NCBI GenBank assembly: GCA_963724625.1
Contig: CAVRVO010000004.1
Location: forward strand, 340,732 to 404,731
Direction of reading: 5' to 3'
DNA: 64,000 nucleotides
Origin: DATBVX01 sp963724625
GTDB lineage: Bacteria; Pseudomonadota; Gammaproteobacteria; Steroidobacterales; Steroidobacteraceae
Under the pieces are notes generated by a model. The model ran no database searches, had not been told where the DNA came from, and saw only the letters and a program-made list of their open reading frames with translations. The position numbers and the translations under genes are program-made. Position 1 is the first letter of the stretch. Each line of letters starts with the position of its first letter. Of this stretch, positions 25,827-35,100 are shown one piece after another.

Positions 25827-26924
25827 TCAGAGCCGCATCGGCATTACGACGTACTTGGAAGTCGACTTTTCCGGGCTACGAATCAGGCAGCTGCTATTCG
25901 AGTCGGTCAAGCCAATTTCGACCTGCTCGCTCTCGATCGCCGCCAACGCATCGAGCAGGTAGTTCACGTTGAAGCCAACTTCCAGATCGTCACCCTGGTA
26001 TGTGACTTCGACTTCTTCCTCTGCCTCTTCCTGCTCTGGATTGTGAGCCTGGATCGTCAGTGCATTGGGTTTGATAGTCAGCCGGATGCCACGGTATTTC
26101 TCGTTGGAGAGGATGGCCGTGCGTTGCAGTGCATGCCGCAGCATCTCGCGGTCAGCTTTGACACTCTTGGTTGGCGCAGCCGGGATGACACGCCCATATT
26201 CCGGGAAACGGCCGTCAATTAGCTTCGAAGTGAAGCGAATTTCGCCGATCTGGACTCGAACGTGATTTGAGCCGATCGATACGCCCACCGTGCCGTCGCT
26301 GCCCAGAATGCGTTGAAGCTCCAGGACTCCCTTACGGGGAACGATGACCTGCTGGTTCGCTTTCGCCTTAGCTGACATGGTGATCTCGCAGAGTGCGAGT
26401 CTGTGACCATCGGTCGCCACTGCGCGAAGCAGATTTCCATCGGTCTCAAGCAACATGCCGTTGAGGTAATAGCGGACATCCTGCTGCGCCATTGAAAAAT
26501 GTGTTTGATCCAACAGAGCGCGGAGCTCCGCTTGGGACAGTTCCAGTGTCTGCTGTGCGCTGATCTCCTCGATGGTAGGAAACTCACTCGCCGGCAAGCT
26601 CGAAAGTGTGAAGCGGCTGCGGCCTGCGCGAACGACTGCTTTTTCGCCGTCGACAGAAAACGTAACGTTTACGCCATCCGGTAGGGCACGACAGATATCG
26701 AGAAGCTTGCGTCCCGGCACAGTGATATCACCGGCGCTCTGCACCGACACTTCGACGCTTGCCACCAATTCCACTTCGAGATCTGTCGCGGTAACCGACA
26801 ACCGGCCATCCCGTGCTGACAGCAAGACATTGGCCAGGATCGGCATCGTTTGACGTCGCTCAACAACGCCAATGACAGCCTGCAGCGGCTGGAGAATCGT
26901 TTCCCGATTCGCATTGAGCTTCAT
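25827..26924 (-). CDS. dnaN: DNA polymerase III beta sliding clamp
   Basis: Ring-shaped processivity clamp, 365 residues with three repeated domains. Typical ends are MKLNANRETILQPLQ and the C-terminal YVVMPMRL. A clear Shine-Dalgarno AGGAG precedes the ATG by 7 bases. Its upstream region is the AT-rich origin-like spacer. Confidence 0.97.
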   Translation of the reverse strand: MKLNANRETILQPLQAVIGVVERRQTMPILANVLLSARDGRLSVTATDLEVELVASVEVSVQSAGDITVPGRKLLDICRALPDGVNVTFSVDGEKAVVRAGRSRFTLSSLPASEFPTIEEISAQQTLELSQAELRALLDQTHFSMAQQDVRYYLNGMLLETDGNLLRAVATDGHRLALCEITMSAKAKANQQVIVPRKGVLELQRILGSDGTVGVSIGSNHVRVQIGEIRFTSKLIDGRFPEYGRVIPAAPTKSVKADREMLRHALQRTAILSNEKYRGIRLTIKPNALTIQAHNPEQEEAEEEVEVTYQGDDLEVGFNVNYLLDALAAIESEQVEIGLTDSNSSCLIRSPEKSTSKYVVMPMRL

Positions 26925-27132
26925 CTATTACTCCTGAATCTCTTTATTCTTAGAAACAGTTGTAGTTATTACTAGGGACACACATAAGGGTGCATAACGC
27001 AATATTCATCTTTAGTATCAATGTGTTATACGAAGCATAAGACTGTTGGATCAGAGCCTCAAATCACAGCGGCAAGCTGTGCCTGGTCTGTGGGTAACTT
27101 TATCCACAGTTGCGTACACAGGGAATCCACAT
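26925..27132. other. dnaA-dnaN spacer, probable origin (oriC) region
   Basis: This 208-bp gap is unlike the rest of the window in being AT-rich, mostly between 26935 and 27050 (TATTCTTAG, GTTATTACTAG, GTGTTATACG runs), which would suit a DNA-unwinding element. At its dnaA-proximal end are two opposed DnaA boxes (27089-27108), and a weaker match GAATCCACA lies at 27123. It also carries the dnaN promoter and leader. Origin function is inferred from position and boxes; the 205-bp dnaA-rpmH spacer has no comparable box. Confidence 0.65.
27089..27108. promoter_or_regulatory. Opposed pair of DnaA boxes
   Basis: TGTGGGTAACTTTATCCACA: a perfect consensus box TTATCCACA on the plus strand (27100-27108) and a one-mismatch box TTACCCACA on the minus strand (27097-27089), only two bases apart. 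Probably part of oriC and also an autoregulatory site for dnaN expression. Confidence 0.8.
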
Positions 27133-28461
27133 TCAACCAGTCAGGGTTCTCAACAGGTTTGAGTAGTCCTCTCCGATGCGCGTCTCCGACTCACGCAGGC
27201 TCTTGATGCGTTTGCAAGCATGCAGGACGGTCGTGTGATCACGTCCACCAAAGGCATCACCGATTTCCGGAAGGCTGTGTGTCGTTAGTTCCTTTGCAAG
27301 TGCCATCGCTACCTGGCGCGGCCGAGCGATCGAACGACTGCGACGCTTTGAGAGCAGGTCACCAACTCTGATCTTGTAGTACTCCGCGACGGTCTTCTGG
27401 ATATTCTCGACCGTAACCAGCTTGTCCTGCAGTGCGAGCAGATCGCGCAACGCTTCTTTCGCGAAATCGAGTGTGATGGGTCGCCCGGTGAACTGCGAAT
27501 TCGCCACGACGCGCCGTAACGCGCCTTCAAGCTCACGCACATTGGAGCGAATACGCTTGGCGATGAAGAATGCGACTTCTTCGGGCAGCCCGACACGCGC
27601 AGCACTTGCCTTGCTCATCAGAATTGCTACGCAGGTTTCGAGCTCCGGGGGCTCGATCGCCACCGTCAAACCCCAGCCGAAGCGCGACTTCAATCGCTCT
27701 TCGAGTCCATCGACTTCTTTCGGGTAACGATCGCAAGTGAGAATGACCTGCTGCTGGCCTTCGAGCAGTGCGTTGAAAGTGTGAAAGAACTCCTCCTGAG
27801 AGCGTTCCTTGCCGGCGAAGAACTGGATGTCGTCGATGAGCAGCGCATCGAGCGTGCGATACGCAGTCTTGAATTCGTTGATGGTGTTGTGCTGCAGAGC
27901 CTTCACCATATCGCCCACGAAGCGCTCCGAGTGCACGTACGCGATGCGCGCGTCTAGATTGCGAACGCGCATCGTGTTGGCGACTGCCTGCATCAGATGT
28001 GTCTTACCCAGGCCGACTCCGCCATAGATGAAAAGCGGGTTGTAGGCGCGACCTGGATTCTCCGCGACCTGCTGAGCGGCGGCCTTGGCGAGCTGGTTGC
28101 TCTTGCCCTCGACAAAATTCGTAAATGTGAAATCCGGGTTAAGGCGGCCACCGACAACGGCTGCTTCGACCCGCTTGGGCCGCGTACCGTTGATCGTGAT
28201 GGTCGTAGTCGGCAGTGCCCGTGAGCCGACTTCGAGATAGATCTGCGGTGCCCGTGAGTCGGCCACCGCGCCGACGAGTTCCTCGATGCGGCCGCGCAGG
28301 TTCTGGGTCAGCCAGTCGACGACAAAACGGTTTGGGGCGAGCAGACGCAGCACGCCATCTTCTTCGACGGCCTGCAGCGGACGCACCCACGTGTTGAACT
28401 GCTGCTCGGGAATCTCTGACTCCAGCAGCCGCAGACAACGGCTCCACAGCGACGCTTCCAC
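27133..28461 (-). CDS. dnaA: Chromosomal replication initiator DnaA
   Basis: AAA+ initiator, 442 residues. Domain I (1-85) begins SLWSRCLRLLESEIPEQQFNTW-like; a short linker; Walker A GGVGLGKT (147-154), Walker B ALLIDDIQF; and the C-terminal DNA-binding domain with the DnaA signature GGRDHTTVLHACKRI. The linker coding sequence (28140-28265) contains an imperfect duplication of a GTGCCCGTGAG segment. First gene of the dnaA-dnaN-recF-gyrB operon. Confidence 0.98.
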   Translation of the reverse strand: MEASLWSRCLRLLESEIPEQQFNTWVRPLQAVEEDGVLRLLAPNRFVVDWLTQNLRGRIEELVGAVADSRAPQIYLEVGSRALPTTTITINGTRPKRVEAAVVGGRLNPDFTFTNFVEGKSNQLAKAAAQQVAENPGRAYNPLFIYGGVGLGKTHLMQAVANTMRVRNLDARIAYVHSERFVGDMVKALQHNTINEFKTAYRTLDALLIDDIQFFAGKERSQEEFFHTFNALLEGQQQVILTCDRYPKEVDGLEERLKSRFGWGLTVAIEPPELETCVAILMSKASAARVGLPEEVAFFIAKRIRSNVRELEGALRRVVANSQFTGRPITLDFAKEALRDLLALQDKLVTVENIQKTVAEYYKIRVGDLLSKRRSRSIARPRQVAMALAKELTTHSLPEIGDAFGGRDHTTVLHACKRIKSLRESETRIGEDYSNLLRTLTG

Positions 28462-28578
28462 GAGCGCAACTCCGCAACTCTAAGCGAGGAAAACGGGTTC
28501 GAACGAAAGGGGGTCGAAGTCTATAACGGCGACCTCCTGATCGCTAGGCCGCGAACGCGCGTAAGGGGGCGGGTTGTG

Positions 28579-28607
28579 TTGACAGTGCCGGGGTCGCTGC
28601 GTACCCT
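28579..28607 (+). promoter_or_regulatory. Sigma-70-type promoter for rpmH-rnpA-yidD-yidC
   Basis: A perfect -35 hexamer TTGACA, a 17-base spacer and a TACCCT -10 element lie 60 bases before the rpmH ATG. The strong -35 and optimal spacing make this the likely promoter of the ribosomal-protein/insertase operon, divergent from dnaA. Confidence 0.7.
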
Positions 28608-28666
28608 TGCCGCCTTTTCGCGCTCAGCCAGAGCCCGACCGATCAGACTAACGCGGACACGACAAG

Positions 28667-28801
28667 ATGAAACGCACTTATCAGCCAAGCAAGGTGCGCC
28701 GCAAGCGCACGCACGGCTTCCGTGCCCGCATGGCTACCAAGAATGGCCGCCAGGTCCTGGCGCGGCGGCGAGCAAAAGGTCGCAAGCGCCTCATTCCGTA
28801 A
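28667..28801 (+). CDS. rpmH: 50S ribosomal protein L34
   Basis: A 44-residue basic protein, complete from MKRTYQPSKVRRKRTHGF to the C-terminal KGRKRLIP, matching L34 along its whole length. Part of the large ribosomal subunit. Its TAA is followed in the same reading frame by the rnpA coding sequence. Confidence 0.98.
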   Translation: MKRTYQPSKVRRKRTHGFRARMATKNGRQVLARRRAKGRKRLIP

Positions 28802-28819
28802 GGCACCTGCGCAGATCCG

Positions 28820-29209
28820 ATCGGGTCCTTCAATTTCAGCGCCCGCCAGCGCCTCCGCACTGCGGCGGAGTTTGAGCATGTATACAAGAGCGGGCAGCGA
28901 TTCAGTGAAAAGCTGTTCCAGGTCACCGCGTGTGACAACGCGTGCGGATTTGCACGTCTCGGCCTATCGATCGCCGCGCGCGCGATCGGGAACGCCGTGG
29001 CGCGCAACCGGATCCGGCGCGTGGCGCGCGAAGTGTTCAGGCTCGAGCAGCGCGATTTGCCGGCGCTCGATTTCGTGGTCAGTGCACGCAGCGCTGCTCG
29101 CGAGGCGAGCGGCGCGGAATTGCGCGCGAACCTTTCGCGCTTGCTGACAACGGTTGGGGAACGATGCGCGGGCTCATCAAAGCAATCATTCAAACCTACA
29201 GATGGCTGA
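28820..29209 (+). CDS. rnpA: Ribonuclease P protein component, non-canonical start
   Basis: Protein subunit of RNase P, which matures tRNA 5' ends. The family core is clear: FSARQRLRTAAEFEHVYKSG at the N-terminus, the RNA-binding RNR motif in GNAVARNRIRRVAREVFR, then LPALDFVVSAR. There is no ATG, GTG or TTG in this frame between the rpmH stop (28801) and the core; the first GTG (28997) lies inside the RNR motif and is too late. Alignment places the start at about codon 28820, which is ATC. Reinitiation after rpmH, a rare ATC start, or a base error are possible. The 3' end overlaps yidD by 46 bases. Confidence 0.85.
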   Translation: MGSFNFSARQRLRTAAEFEHVYKSGQRFSEKLFQVTACDNACGFARLGLSIAARAIGNAVARNRIRRVAREVFRLEQRDLPALDFVVSARSAAREASGAELRANLSRLLTTVGERCAGSSKQSFKPTDG

Positions 29210-29415
29210 TCAGTCCGCTGCTCGGACCGACCTGCCGCTTCTATCCGACGTGCTCTGCCTACGCGCTGGAAGCGCTCGATCGGCACGGCGCGCTGCATGG
29301 CAGCTGGCTCGCGGTGCGCCGACTGTTGCGCTGTCACCCGTTCAATCCGGGAGGATTTGATCCGGTGCCGGACACCCATGCGTGCGCAGAAATGAAAGGC
29401 AGCTCGCATGGCTAG
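29164..29415 (+). CDS. yidD: Membrane protein insertion efficiency factor YidD
   Basis: An 83-residue membrane-associated protein with the three-cysteine family pattern: CRFYPTCSAYALEAL and LLRCHPFNPGGFDPVP. YidD helps insertion of inner-membrane proteins. It begins inside the 3' end of rnpA and ends overlapping the yidC ATG, the usual compact order. Confidence 0.95.
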   Translation: MRGLIKAIIQTYRWLISPLLGPTCRFYPTCSAYALEALDRHGALHGSWLAVRRLLRCHPFNPGGFDPVPDTHACAEMKGSSHG

Positions 29416-31120
29416 CCAGCGTATTTTCATTTGGTCGGCGCTCGCGCTCGTCCTGTGGCTCAACTACCAGGCCTGGATGCACGACTATCATCCGCCTGTC
29501 CCACCAGCGCAGGAAACGACCGCCCCTTCAGGTGCAGCTTCAAAGCCAGCGGCGCCGGGCCTCGACGCAACCGTGCCCTCGCCGCAGAGCACACCGAGTC
29601 CTGCTGCCGGAACGTCAGGCTCTGCGAGCAACCCCGGGACTGTGCCAACACCGCCGACGGAAGCCGCGCCACAGGGCTCGAGCGCCGGCAAGATTCATGT
29701 GCGCACCGACGTGCTCGACGTGGACATCAGCCTGCAAGGCGGTCAGCTGACGCGTGCGGATCTGCTTGAGTACCCCGTTCACAAGAACCAGCCACAGATA
29801 AAAGTCCGCCTGTTCAACGATGCGCCTGCGGAGCCGTTATTCGTGCTCCAGTCCGGACTGACGATGGAAGGGAGCGGAGCGCGACCGGATCATCTCGCGA
29901 CCTATACCGCGCCGGCATCCGAGTACACGCTCGCCCCTGGGCAGGAAGAGCTGAAAATCCTGCTCACGTGGAGCAACGACGCCGGAGTCACGGTCACCAA
30001 GACCTATACACTCCGGCGCGGCAACTACGCCGTCCACCTCGACTACTCAGTCAACAATCAGAGTAGTGCAGCGTGGAGTGGCGCTTCGTACCTGCAGCTT
30101 CTGCGCCAGCAGCACAAGGTCGAGCGCTCGATGTTCAATGTCGAGAGCTACGCGTTTGCTGGCCCTGCGGTCTACGACGGCACGCGCTATCGGAAGCTCA
30201 AGATCGACGATGAGGAAGACCGCAAGCTCAATGCGACGATTACGGATGGCTGGCTGGCGTCGATGCAGCACCATTTTGTGGCGGCAGTCGTGCCTACGGC
30301 GAAGCAACCGTATCAGTTCCGTCTCCAGGTCAAAGGTGAGGAGTATCTGTTCGGTGCCGTGGGACCGATACAGAGCGTTCCGGCTGGCGGCCAGGGCTCG
30401 TTCAGCGAGACGGTGTTCGTCGGTCCAAAGCTACAGGCTCAGCTGGAGCAGGCAGGACCGCGACTGGAGCTGGTAGCCGACTACGGCAAGCTCACCTTCA
30501 TCTCGAAGCCCCTGTTCGCACTCTTGAGCTGGGTACATGGCCTGGTGGGCAACTGGGGCTGGTCAATCATCATCGTCACCGCGCTGATCAAGCTGCTCTT
30601 CTACTGGCCGAGCCAGGTGAGCGGCAAATCAATGGCGAAAATGCGCGCCCTCACGCCACGCATCAAGAACATCCAGGAGCGCTACAAAGACGATCGCGAG
30701 CAACTCGGCCGCGCAACGATGGAGCTCTACAAGCGCGAGAAGGTCAACCCGCTGGCGGGCTGCATGCCGATCCTGATCCAGATTCCGGTGTTCCTGGCGT
30801 TCTACTGGGTGCTGCTCGAAAGCGTGGAGATGCGACAGGCGCCCTTCATCATGTGGATCAACGACCTGTCGGTGCGCGATCCGTACTTCATTCTGCCGCT
30901 GATCATGGGCGCGGCGATGTTCGGTCAATACAAACTCAATCCCACGCCACCCGATCCGATCCAGGCGAAGGTCTTCATGTTCATGCCGCTCATCATGACT
31001 TTCATGTTCGCGTGGTTTCCCGCTGGCCTGGTGCTCTACTGGATCACGAACACCATGCTATCGATCGCGCAGCAATGGAACATAAATCGGGTCGTGACAG
31101 CTCAGGAGAAGAAGAGCTAG
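29408..31120 (+). CDS. yidC: Membrane protein insertase YidC
   Basis: Sec-associated or independent insertase, 570 residues. N-terminal transmembrane anchor (1-20), Ala/Pro/Ser-rich linker (30-90), large periplasmic beta domain (about 95-350) and the conserved five-helix core with GWGWSIIIVT-like TM2 start, the cytoplasmic hairpin (MAKMRALTPRIKNIQERYKDD, location only) and NPLAGCMPILIQIPVFLAFYWVL. mnmE normally follows; here it is replaced by unrelated genes. Confidence 0.97.
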   Translation: MASQRIFIWSALALVLWLNYQAWMHDYHPPVPPAQETTAPSGAASKPAAPGLDATVPSPQSTPSPAAGTSGSASNPGTVPTPPTEAAPQGSSAGKIHVRTDVLDVDISLQGGQLTRADLLEYPVHKNQPQIKVRLFNDAPAEPLFVLQSGLTMEGSGARPDHLATYTAPASEYTLAPGQEELKILLTWSNDAGVTVTKTYTLRRGNYAVHLDYSVNNQSSAAWSGASYLQLLRQQHKVERSMFNVESYAFAGPAVYDGTRYRKLKIDDEEDRKLNATITDGWLASMQHHFVAAVVPTAKQPYQFRLQVKGEEYLFGAVGPIQSVPAGGQGSFSETVFVGPKLQAQLEQAGPRLELVADYGKLTFISKPLFALLSWVHGLVGNWGWSIIIVTALIKLLFYWPSQVSGKSMAKMRALTPRIKNIQERYKDDREQLGRATMELYKREKVNPLAGCMPILIQIPVFLAFYWVLLESVEMRQAPFIMWINDLSVRDPYFILPLIMGAAMFGQYKLNPTPPDPIQAKVFMFMPLIMTFMFAWFPAGLVLYWITNTMLSIAQQWNINRVVTAQEKKS

Positions 31121-31183
31121 CGCTTCGCGAGGATCCGAGCGACCCCGGTCGATTCCTCGATCAAAAGCATTTATCCTCTGATT

Positions 31184-31204
31184 GCCGCGAGCGGATCTCG
31201 CGGC
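31184..31204. terminator. Hairpin after yidC
   Basis: A perfect 8-bp stem (GCCGCGAG / CTCGCGGC, 5-base loop) 63 bases after yidC. It may end the rpmH-yidC transcript. No U tract follows, so a protein-binding or Rho-assisted role is equally possible. Confidence 0.4.
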
Positions 31205-31246
31205 CACGTAATAACCATAAAGTAGAGAGCGAAAGTCGCAGGGAAC

Positions 31247-31630
31247 ATGCGCCCCCCCGTACCTGTCATCCGTGCGCTCGCGCACGCGCTGGTGGTTTCA
31301 GCGCTGATCTTTGTACCGAGCCTCTGGCTGCTCCCGCCTCCCGTGTGGAGGTTGCCGTTTCCAACGCTCGTGATACTCGCGACATTCGTCGTCGGGTATC
31401 TCGCGGCGACGCTGCTTCTCGAGCGCACATCACAGCCGCGCACGGACAATCAATTCGCGCGGGCCATCATCGTAGGCGTCGTGATGTTCGGCATCTGCTT
31501 GGCGGTTGTGTGGCTGCTGTGGTGGCGATCGCCGCGCCTGTTCGCAGGCGATCTTCCAGTGGCCGCGCTGGCGACGAGCGTGTTGCTCGGGGTTGCTGCT
31601 CTCGTCCTGATGCGCGTATTCGACCACTGA
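31247..31630 (+). CDS. Hypothetical four-helix membrane protein
   Basis: A 127-residue protein with four predicted transmembrane helices (about 10-30, 35-55, 70-92, 98-122) and short polar loops. I recognise no family. The ATG at 31247 is preceded by GCAGGGAAC, a weak ribosome-binding site. It is the first gene past the conserved origin block, and its 3' end abuts the broken sugar-dehydrogenase gene. Confidence 0.6.
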   Translation: MRPPVPVIRALAHALVVSALIFVPSLWLLPPPVWRLPFPTLVILATFVVGYLAATLLLERTSQPRTDNQFARAIIVGVVMFGICLAVVWLLWWRSPRLFAGDLPVAALATSVLLGVAALVLMRVFDH

Positions 31631-31640
31631 CTCGGTCATC

Positions 31641-33210
31641 TTGCTACTGCCCACCGCGCTGCTCACCATTGCGGCGTTCACTTGGCACGCCGCGTACAAA
31701 TTCGGATGGCTGCCGCGGCCGATACCGCCATCGAGAGTGGTCTCTTTTGTGGACACGTCGCTCTATACGCTGCAGATAACAACGTACTCGAACTGGCTGC
31801 CTCGACCCAAGCAAGAATGGCGGAGGAATGTCTCGGTGGGGATCCGGATATCTGATTGCAGCCGCGGACGGTGCGCTCTATCTGGTCAATGAGAACAGTT
31901 CCGGCGACTTCTCTTCAGGTTCAGGGTGTTGCCGTGGAAGGTGCCTTTGAACATCGTTCAATTCCGCGAGGGAGCGAGGGAAGTGTTCAAGGATTCGCCG
32001 AGAAAGGGCGTCGAGTCTGGTCGTTTCCGAGTGGCCGGAGTGCTGGTGCAGGAGCGAGGAGATCGGGTTCGCATCTATGCCACGCACCACTTCTGGAACG
32101 CTGGTCAACGCTGTTTCGTACTGCGAGTCTCCTATCTGGACGGAACGCGTGATCAAATTCTGGACACAAGCGGCGCGCTCTCATGGCGGACACTCTACGA
32201 AACATCGCCCTGCCTGACGCTTAACACGGAGGGTCCTCGAGGCGTGCGCTTCGAGGGACTCGAGAGTGGCGGTCGCATGGCGATGCTGAACGACCACGAG
32301 CTACTACTGTCTGTCGGCGACCATGCGTTCAACGGTGTGGATCGCAGCGAATCCCTGCCTCAGGATCGCTCGAATTCATACGGCAAGATCCTACGTATCG
32401 AGCTGAATACGGGTGCTGCTGAGGTCTATAGCTCCGGTCATCGCAACCCAATGGGCCTGTACGTCGATCCGCATGGCGCAATTTGGGAAACCGAGCACGG
32501 GCCGCGAGGGGGTGATGAGATCAACCTGATCCGGGAGGGTGTCGACTACGGTTGGCCCGCGGTGACTTATGGCACCGACTATTCGCGCCACAGCTGGCCG
32601 CTCAATCCGGCGCAGGGTCGCCACGACGGCTTCGAGGAGCCGATATTTGCATTCGTCCCGTCGATTGGGATCTCCAGCCTAACCGGGGTGACAGGCGACG
32701 GTCTTAAGGACTGGCAGGATGATCTGCTGGTGGCGTCTTTGAGAACGCAGGCGGTCTCCCGCGTTAGAGTCAAGGATGGGCGCGCAATTTTAGCCGAGCC
32801 TATTCCGGTGGGGCACCGCGTTCGCGATATCGTAATGGGCCATGACGGACGAATCGTTGTGTGGACTGATGAAGGCGACCTGCTCTTCATCGAGCCGGCA
32901 AAGGGCCAGGCCGCTGATCTCCTGATTACACAGTGCACGGGTTGCCATGGTCTCAACTCGTGGGATCCGGCATTCCTCGCGCCCAATCTTTCGATGATCG
33001 TTGGTCGGCCCGTTGCCTCAAGACAGGACTTCGAATATTCGGAAGCGATGCGCGAGTTCGGCGGTCGCTGGACCACCGAGCGACTCGATGCGTTTCTCGC
33101 AGATCCTCAGGCGACCGTCCCGGGTACCAGCATGCAGTTTGGCGGGTATCAAGGATCCCGAACAGCGTCGGAAGATCATCGCGTACCTTGAAAGCTCGGT
33201 AGGGGAGTAA
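31641..33210 (+). pseudogene. PQQ-dependent sugar dehydrogenase/cytochrome c, frameshifted
   Basis: A soluble-glucose-dehydrogenase-like beta propeller followed by a cytochrome c domain. Propeller signatures are GHRNPMGLYVDPHG, TEHGPRGGDEINLI and YGWPAVTYG; the haem site is CTGCH near 32936. Coding continuity is broken three times. The segment GYLIAAADGALYLVNEN (from about 31840) is out of frame with both sides, leaving a TGA at 31890. The C-terminus changes frame at about 33140, where removing one G restores MQFAGIKDPEQRRKII up to 33210. The longest uninterrupted piece is 31926-33191 (421 residues). The TTG at 31641 and the N-terminal limit are uncertain. Confidence 0.75.
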
Positions 33211-33255
33211 TAACGCTTTCGGGAGCGTGTATTGGCGAGCGCTTTGGCCCGAGCC

Positions 33256-34230
33256 TTAGGTGCGTCTCGAATCCGCTGCGGGAGAACCTTTTTTCCTTAG
33301 CCCGGACCCTGAAACCGCTTCGCCAACGAAGAATAACCCGGGCAAGCAGACCGCGCGGGTGACAACATGCTCCACCAGCGACATGCTGACAGCAATCGGA
33401 GCGCTCACTCCGAGCAGCGACATGAGCACAACGTAACCTGCATCCTGTACGCCGATTGCGCCGATCGTGATCGGCAGCATTACGATAATCCACAGAATTG
33501 AAATCACGAGCAGGAGATCGACAAACGCCAAGTCGACTCCACAGGAGAGCGTCACGGCTTTGGCGAACAGAAATCGCACAGCAAACATCAACACCGTGGC
33601 GAGCAGGACCCATGCCCACATTCCCCCTTCATGCCGATACGCGAGTGCGGCGTCGGCAATGCCGGAGATCGTGTGCCGCATGCGCTCCGGCACGAGCGGA
33701 AGGAGAGTTAACCGCACCCAGCGCCGGATGACTGGCAGAAGACATACCCCGCACGCCAGTAGCACGACGAGCGTGGAAATCAGCACAACGCGCGCAATAT
33801 CCGGCGGAATATGGGTCTGAGCGAGTACCAGAATCGCCACGGACCCGAACAGGAATGTGGCGAGCACAATGCTCGCGCGATCGACCAGTGTGGCTGCAAT
33901 CACATCAGGAGCCGGGTTGCCGGCGCGGCAAAGAGCAGCTATGCGTACTGCATCGACGCCGAGTGAGCTTGGCAGAAAGGATCCGAGAAAGTTGGCTGAC
34001 AGGTACACCCGAAACAACCTCATGAAAGGGATCCTGATGCCGCGAGCGGCCAGCAGGAGTTGCCACCTTGAATTGAGGACCAAGCGGTCGGCTGCGGCCC
34101 AGACGACGGCGCAGGATACCCACAGCAGGTCGACGCGCTTCAGGACGGCAGCGACAGCGCGCCAATCCGCCAGAAAAATGACCAGCGCCAGGAGCCCGAC
34201 TGAAATGACGACGCGAAGGGATCTGGTCAT
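33256..34230 (-). CDS. Lysylphosphatidylglycerol synthase TM-type (AglD-like) membrane protein
   Basis: A 324-residue polytopic protein with about eight hydrophobic helices. The motif LSANFLGSFLPSSLGVDAVR (about residue 75-95) and the later RAVCLPGLFF match the LPG-synthase transmembrane family, whose stand-alone members occur in glycan and lipid export loci as putative flippases. The ATG at 34230 overlaps the stop of the polysaccharide deacetylase gene (ATGA), so the pair is one unit. Substrate unknown. Confidence 0.75.
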   Translation of the reverse strand: MTRSLRVVISVGLLALVIFLADWRAVAAVLKRVDLLWVSCAVVWAAADRLVLNSRWQLLLAARGIRIPFMRLFRVYLSANFLGSFLPSSLGVDAVRIAALCRAGNPAPDVIAATLVDRASIVLATFLFGSVAILVLAQTHIPPDIARVVLISTLVVLLACGVCLLPVIRRWVRLTLLPLVPERMRHTISGIADAALAYRHEGGMWAWVLLATVLMFAVRFLFAKAVTLSCGVDLAFVDLLLVISILWIIVMLPITIGAIGVQDAGYVVLMSLLGVSAPIAVSMSLVEHVVTRAVCLPGLFFVGEAVSGSGLRKKGSPAADSRRT

Positions 34231-35100
34231 TTGGAACCTGTTGGGAATCTCTGCCGCCACGCCCGACCCTCGCGCATTCTGAATAGGCGAGCACGAAACA
34301 TCTCGCGAATCGTAATGCGGCCGGTACCGGGAAGCCTGCGCAGGAATTCGTCGCTCAGACGGCTTACATAGAAAGGAGAATCACCGCGACGGTTCACGGG
34401 ACGTCCGGGAATCAGTCCCCAGTAGCAGGCGCGAAACGCTGAATCGCGGGCAGTCTGCACAGCGGCGGGTGTTCCGAGATACATCGGGAATGCGAGCTGA
34501 TCGACCTTTACTCCCGGCAAGTGCCTTTCGAGTTCTTGTCGGGACCGCGCCAGGTCGGCTTCGAACGGCAGCGGCGGACGGCGTCTCTTGCGTTCGATTG
34601 ACGGATCGCAGGCGGCCAGCGGCACCTCCAGCGGCCACTTCGGTACGAAGCGGCTCTCGAAAGTATGAGACTGGAATTCAACCAGTCCCGACGCATGGAT
34701 CGCCGCGATCTCCTGCCAGGTCATCGGCCGCGCATCAGTGGCATCGTCCGGACCCGCGTCGGCATGGAGACCTGGGGCGATGAATGCTAGAGCCCTGGCG
34801 CCGTGACGCTTCAAGATCGGAAACGCGACCTCGAAGAAGTTTCTGGGTCCATCATCGAAAGTGAGCACGACGGAACGAGTGTGCGACATCGCCTGTGCCC
34901 TCGAGGTACCTGAGGAAGTCGTCGCCGCCAAGGGTTTCGTAACCGTTGGTGGCCAGGAACTGCAGGTCCGCCTCGAAAGTGCCCGCGTCGACAACGTGAT
35001 AGGCGAACACAGGAACTCCGAGCAATCCTTCGCGCGGTCGTCGAGAGGTCACGAAGTCGGGCAGGGCTCCGTTCATGAGACCCAGCCGCTTCGGGAGCAT
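34227..35100 (-). pseudogene. Polysaccharide deacetylase (NodB-type), frameshifted
   Basis: Family CE4 carbohydrate deacetylase. The N-terminal part (35100 downward) contains VPVFAYHVVDAGTFEADLQFLATNGY; the metal-binding motif VVLTFDDGPRNF and the second motif SHTFES come in a different frame after about 34890. Restoring one base in the stretch encoding YLEGT(Q)AMSHTRSVVLTFDDG would join them. Without correction no product has both the leader and the catalytic motif, although the downstream frame alone (34227-34994) could begin internally. Coupled to the flippase-like gene downstream. Confidence 0.75.

Noticed and set aside
28140..28265. Short imperfect repeat in the dnaA linker region
   Set aside because: Two similar copies of about 18 bases in a variable linker; likely a chance or minor slippage event without functional meaning.
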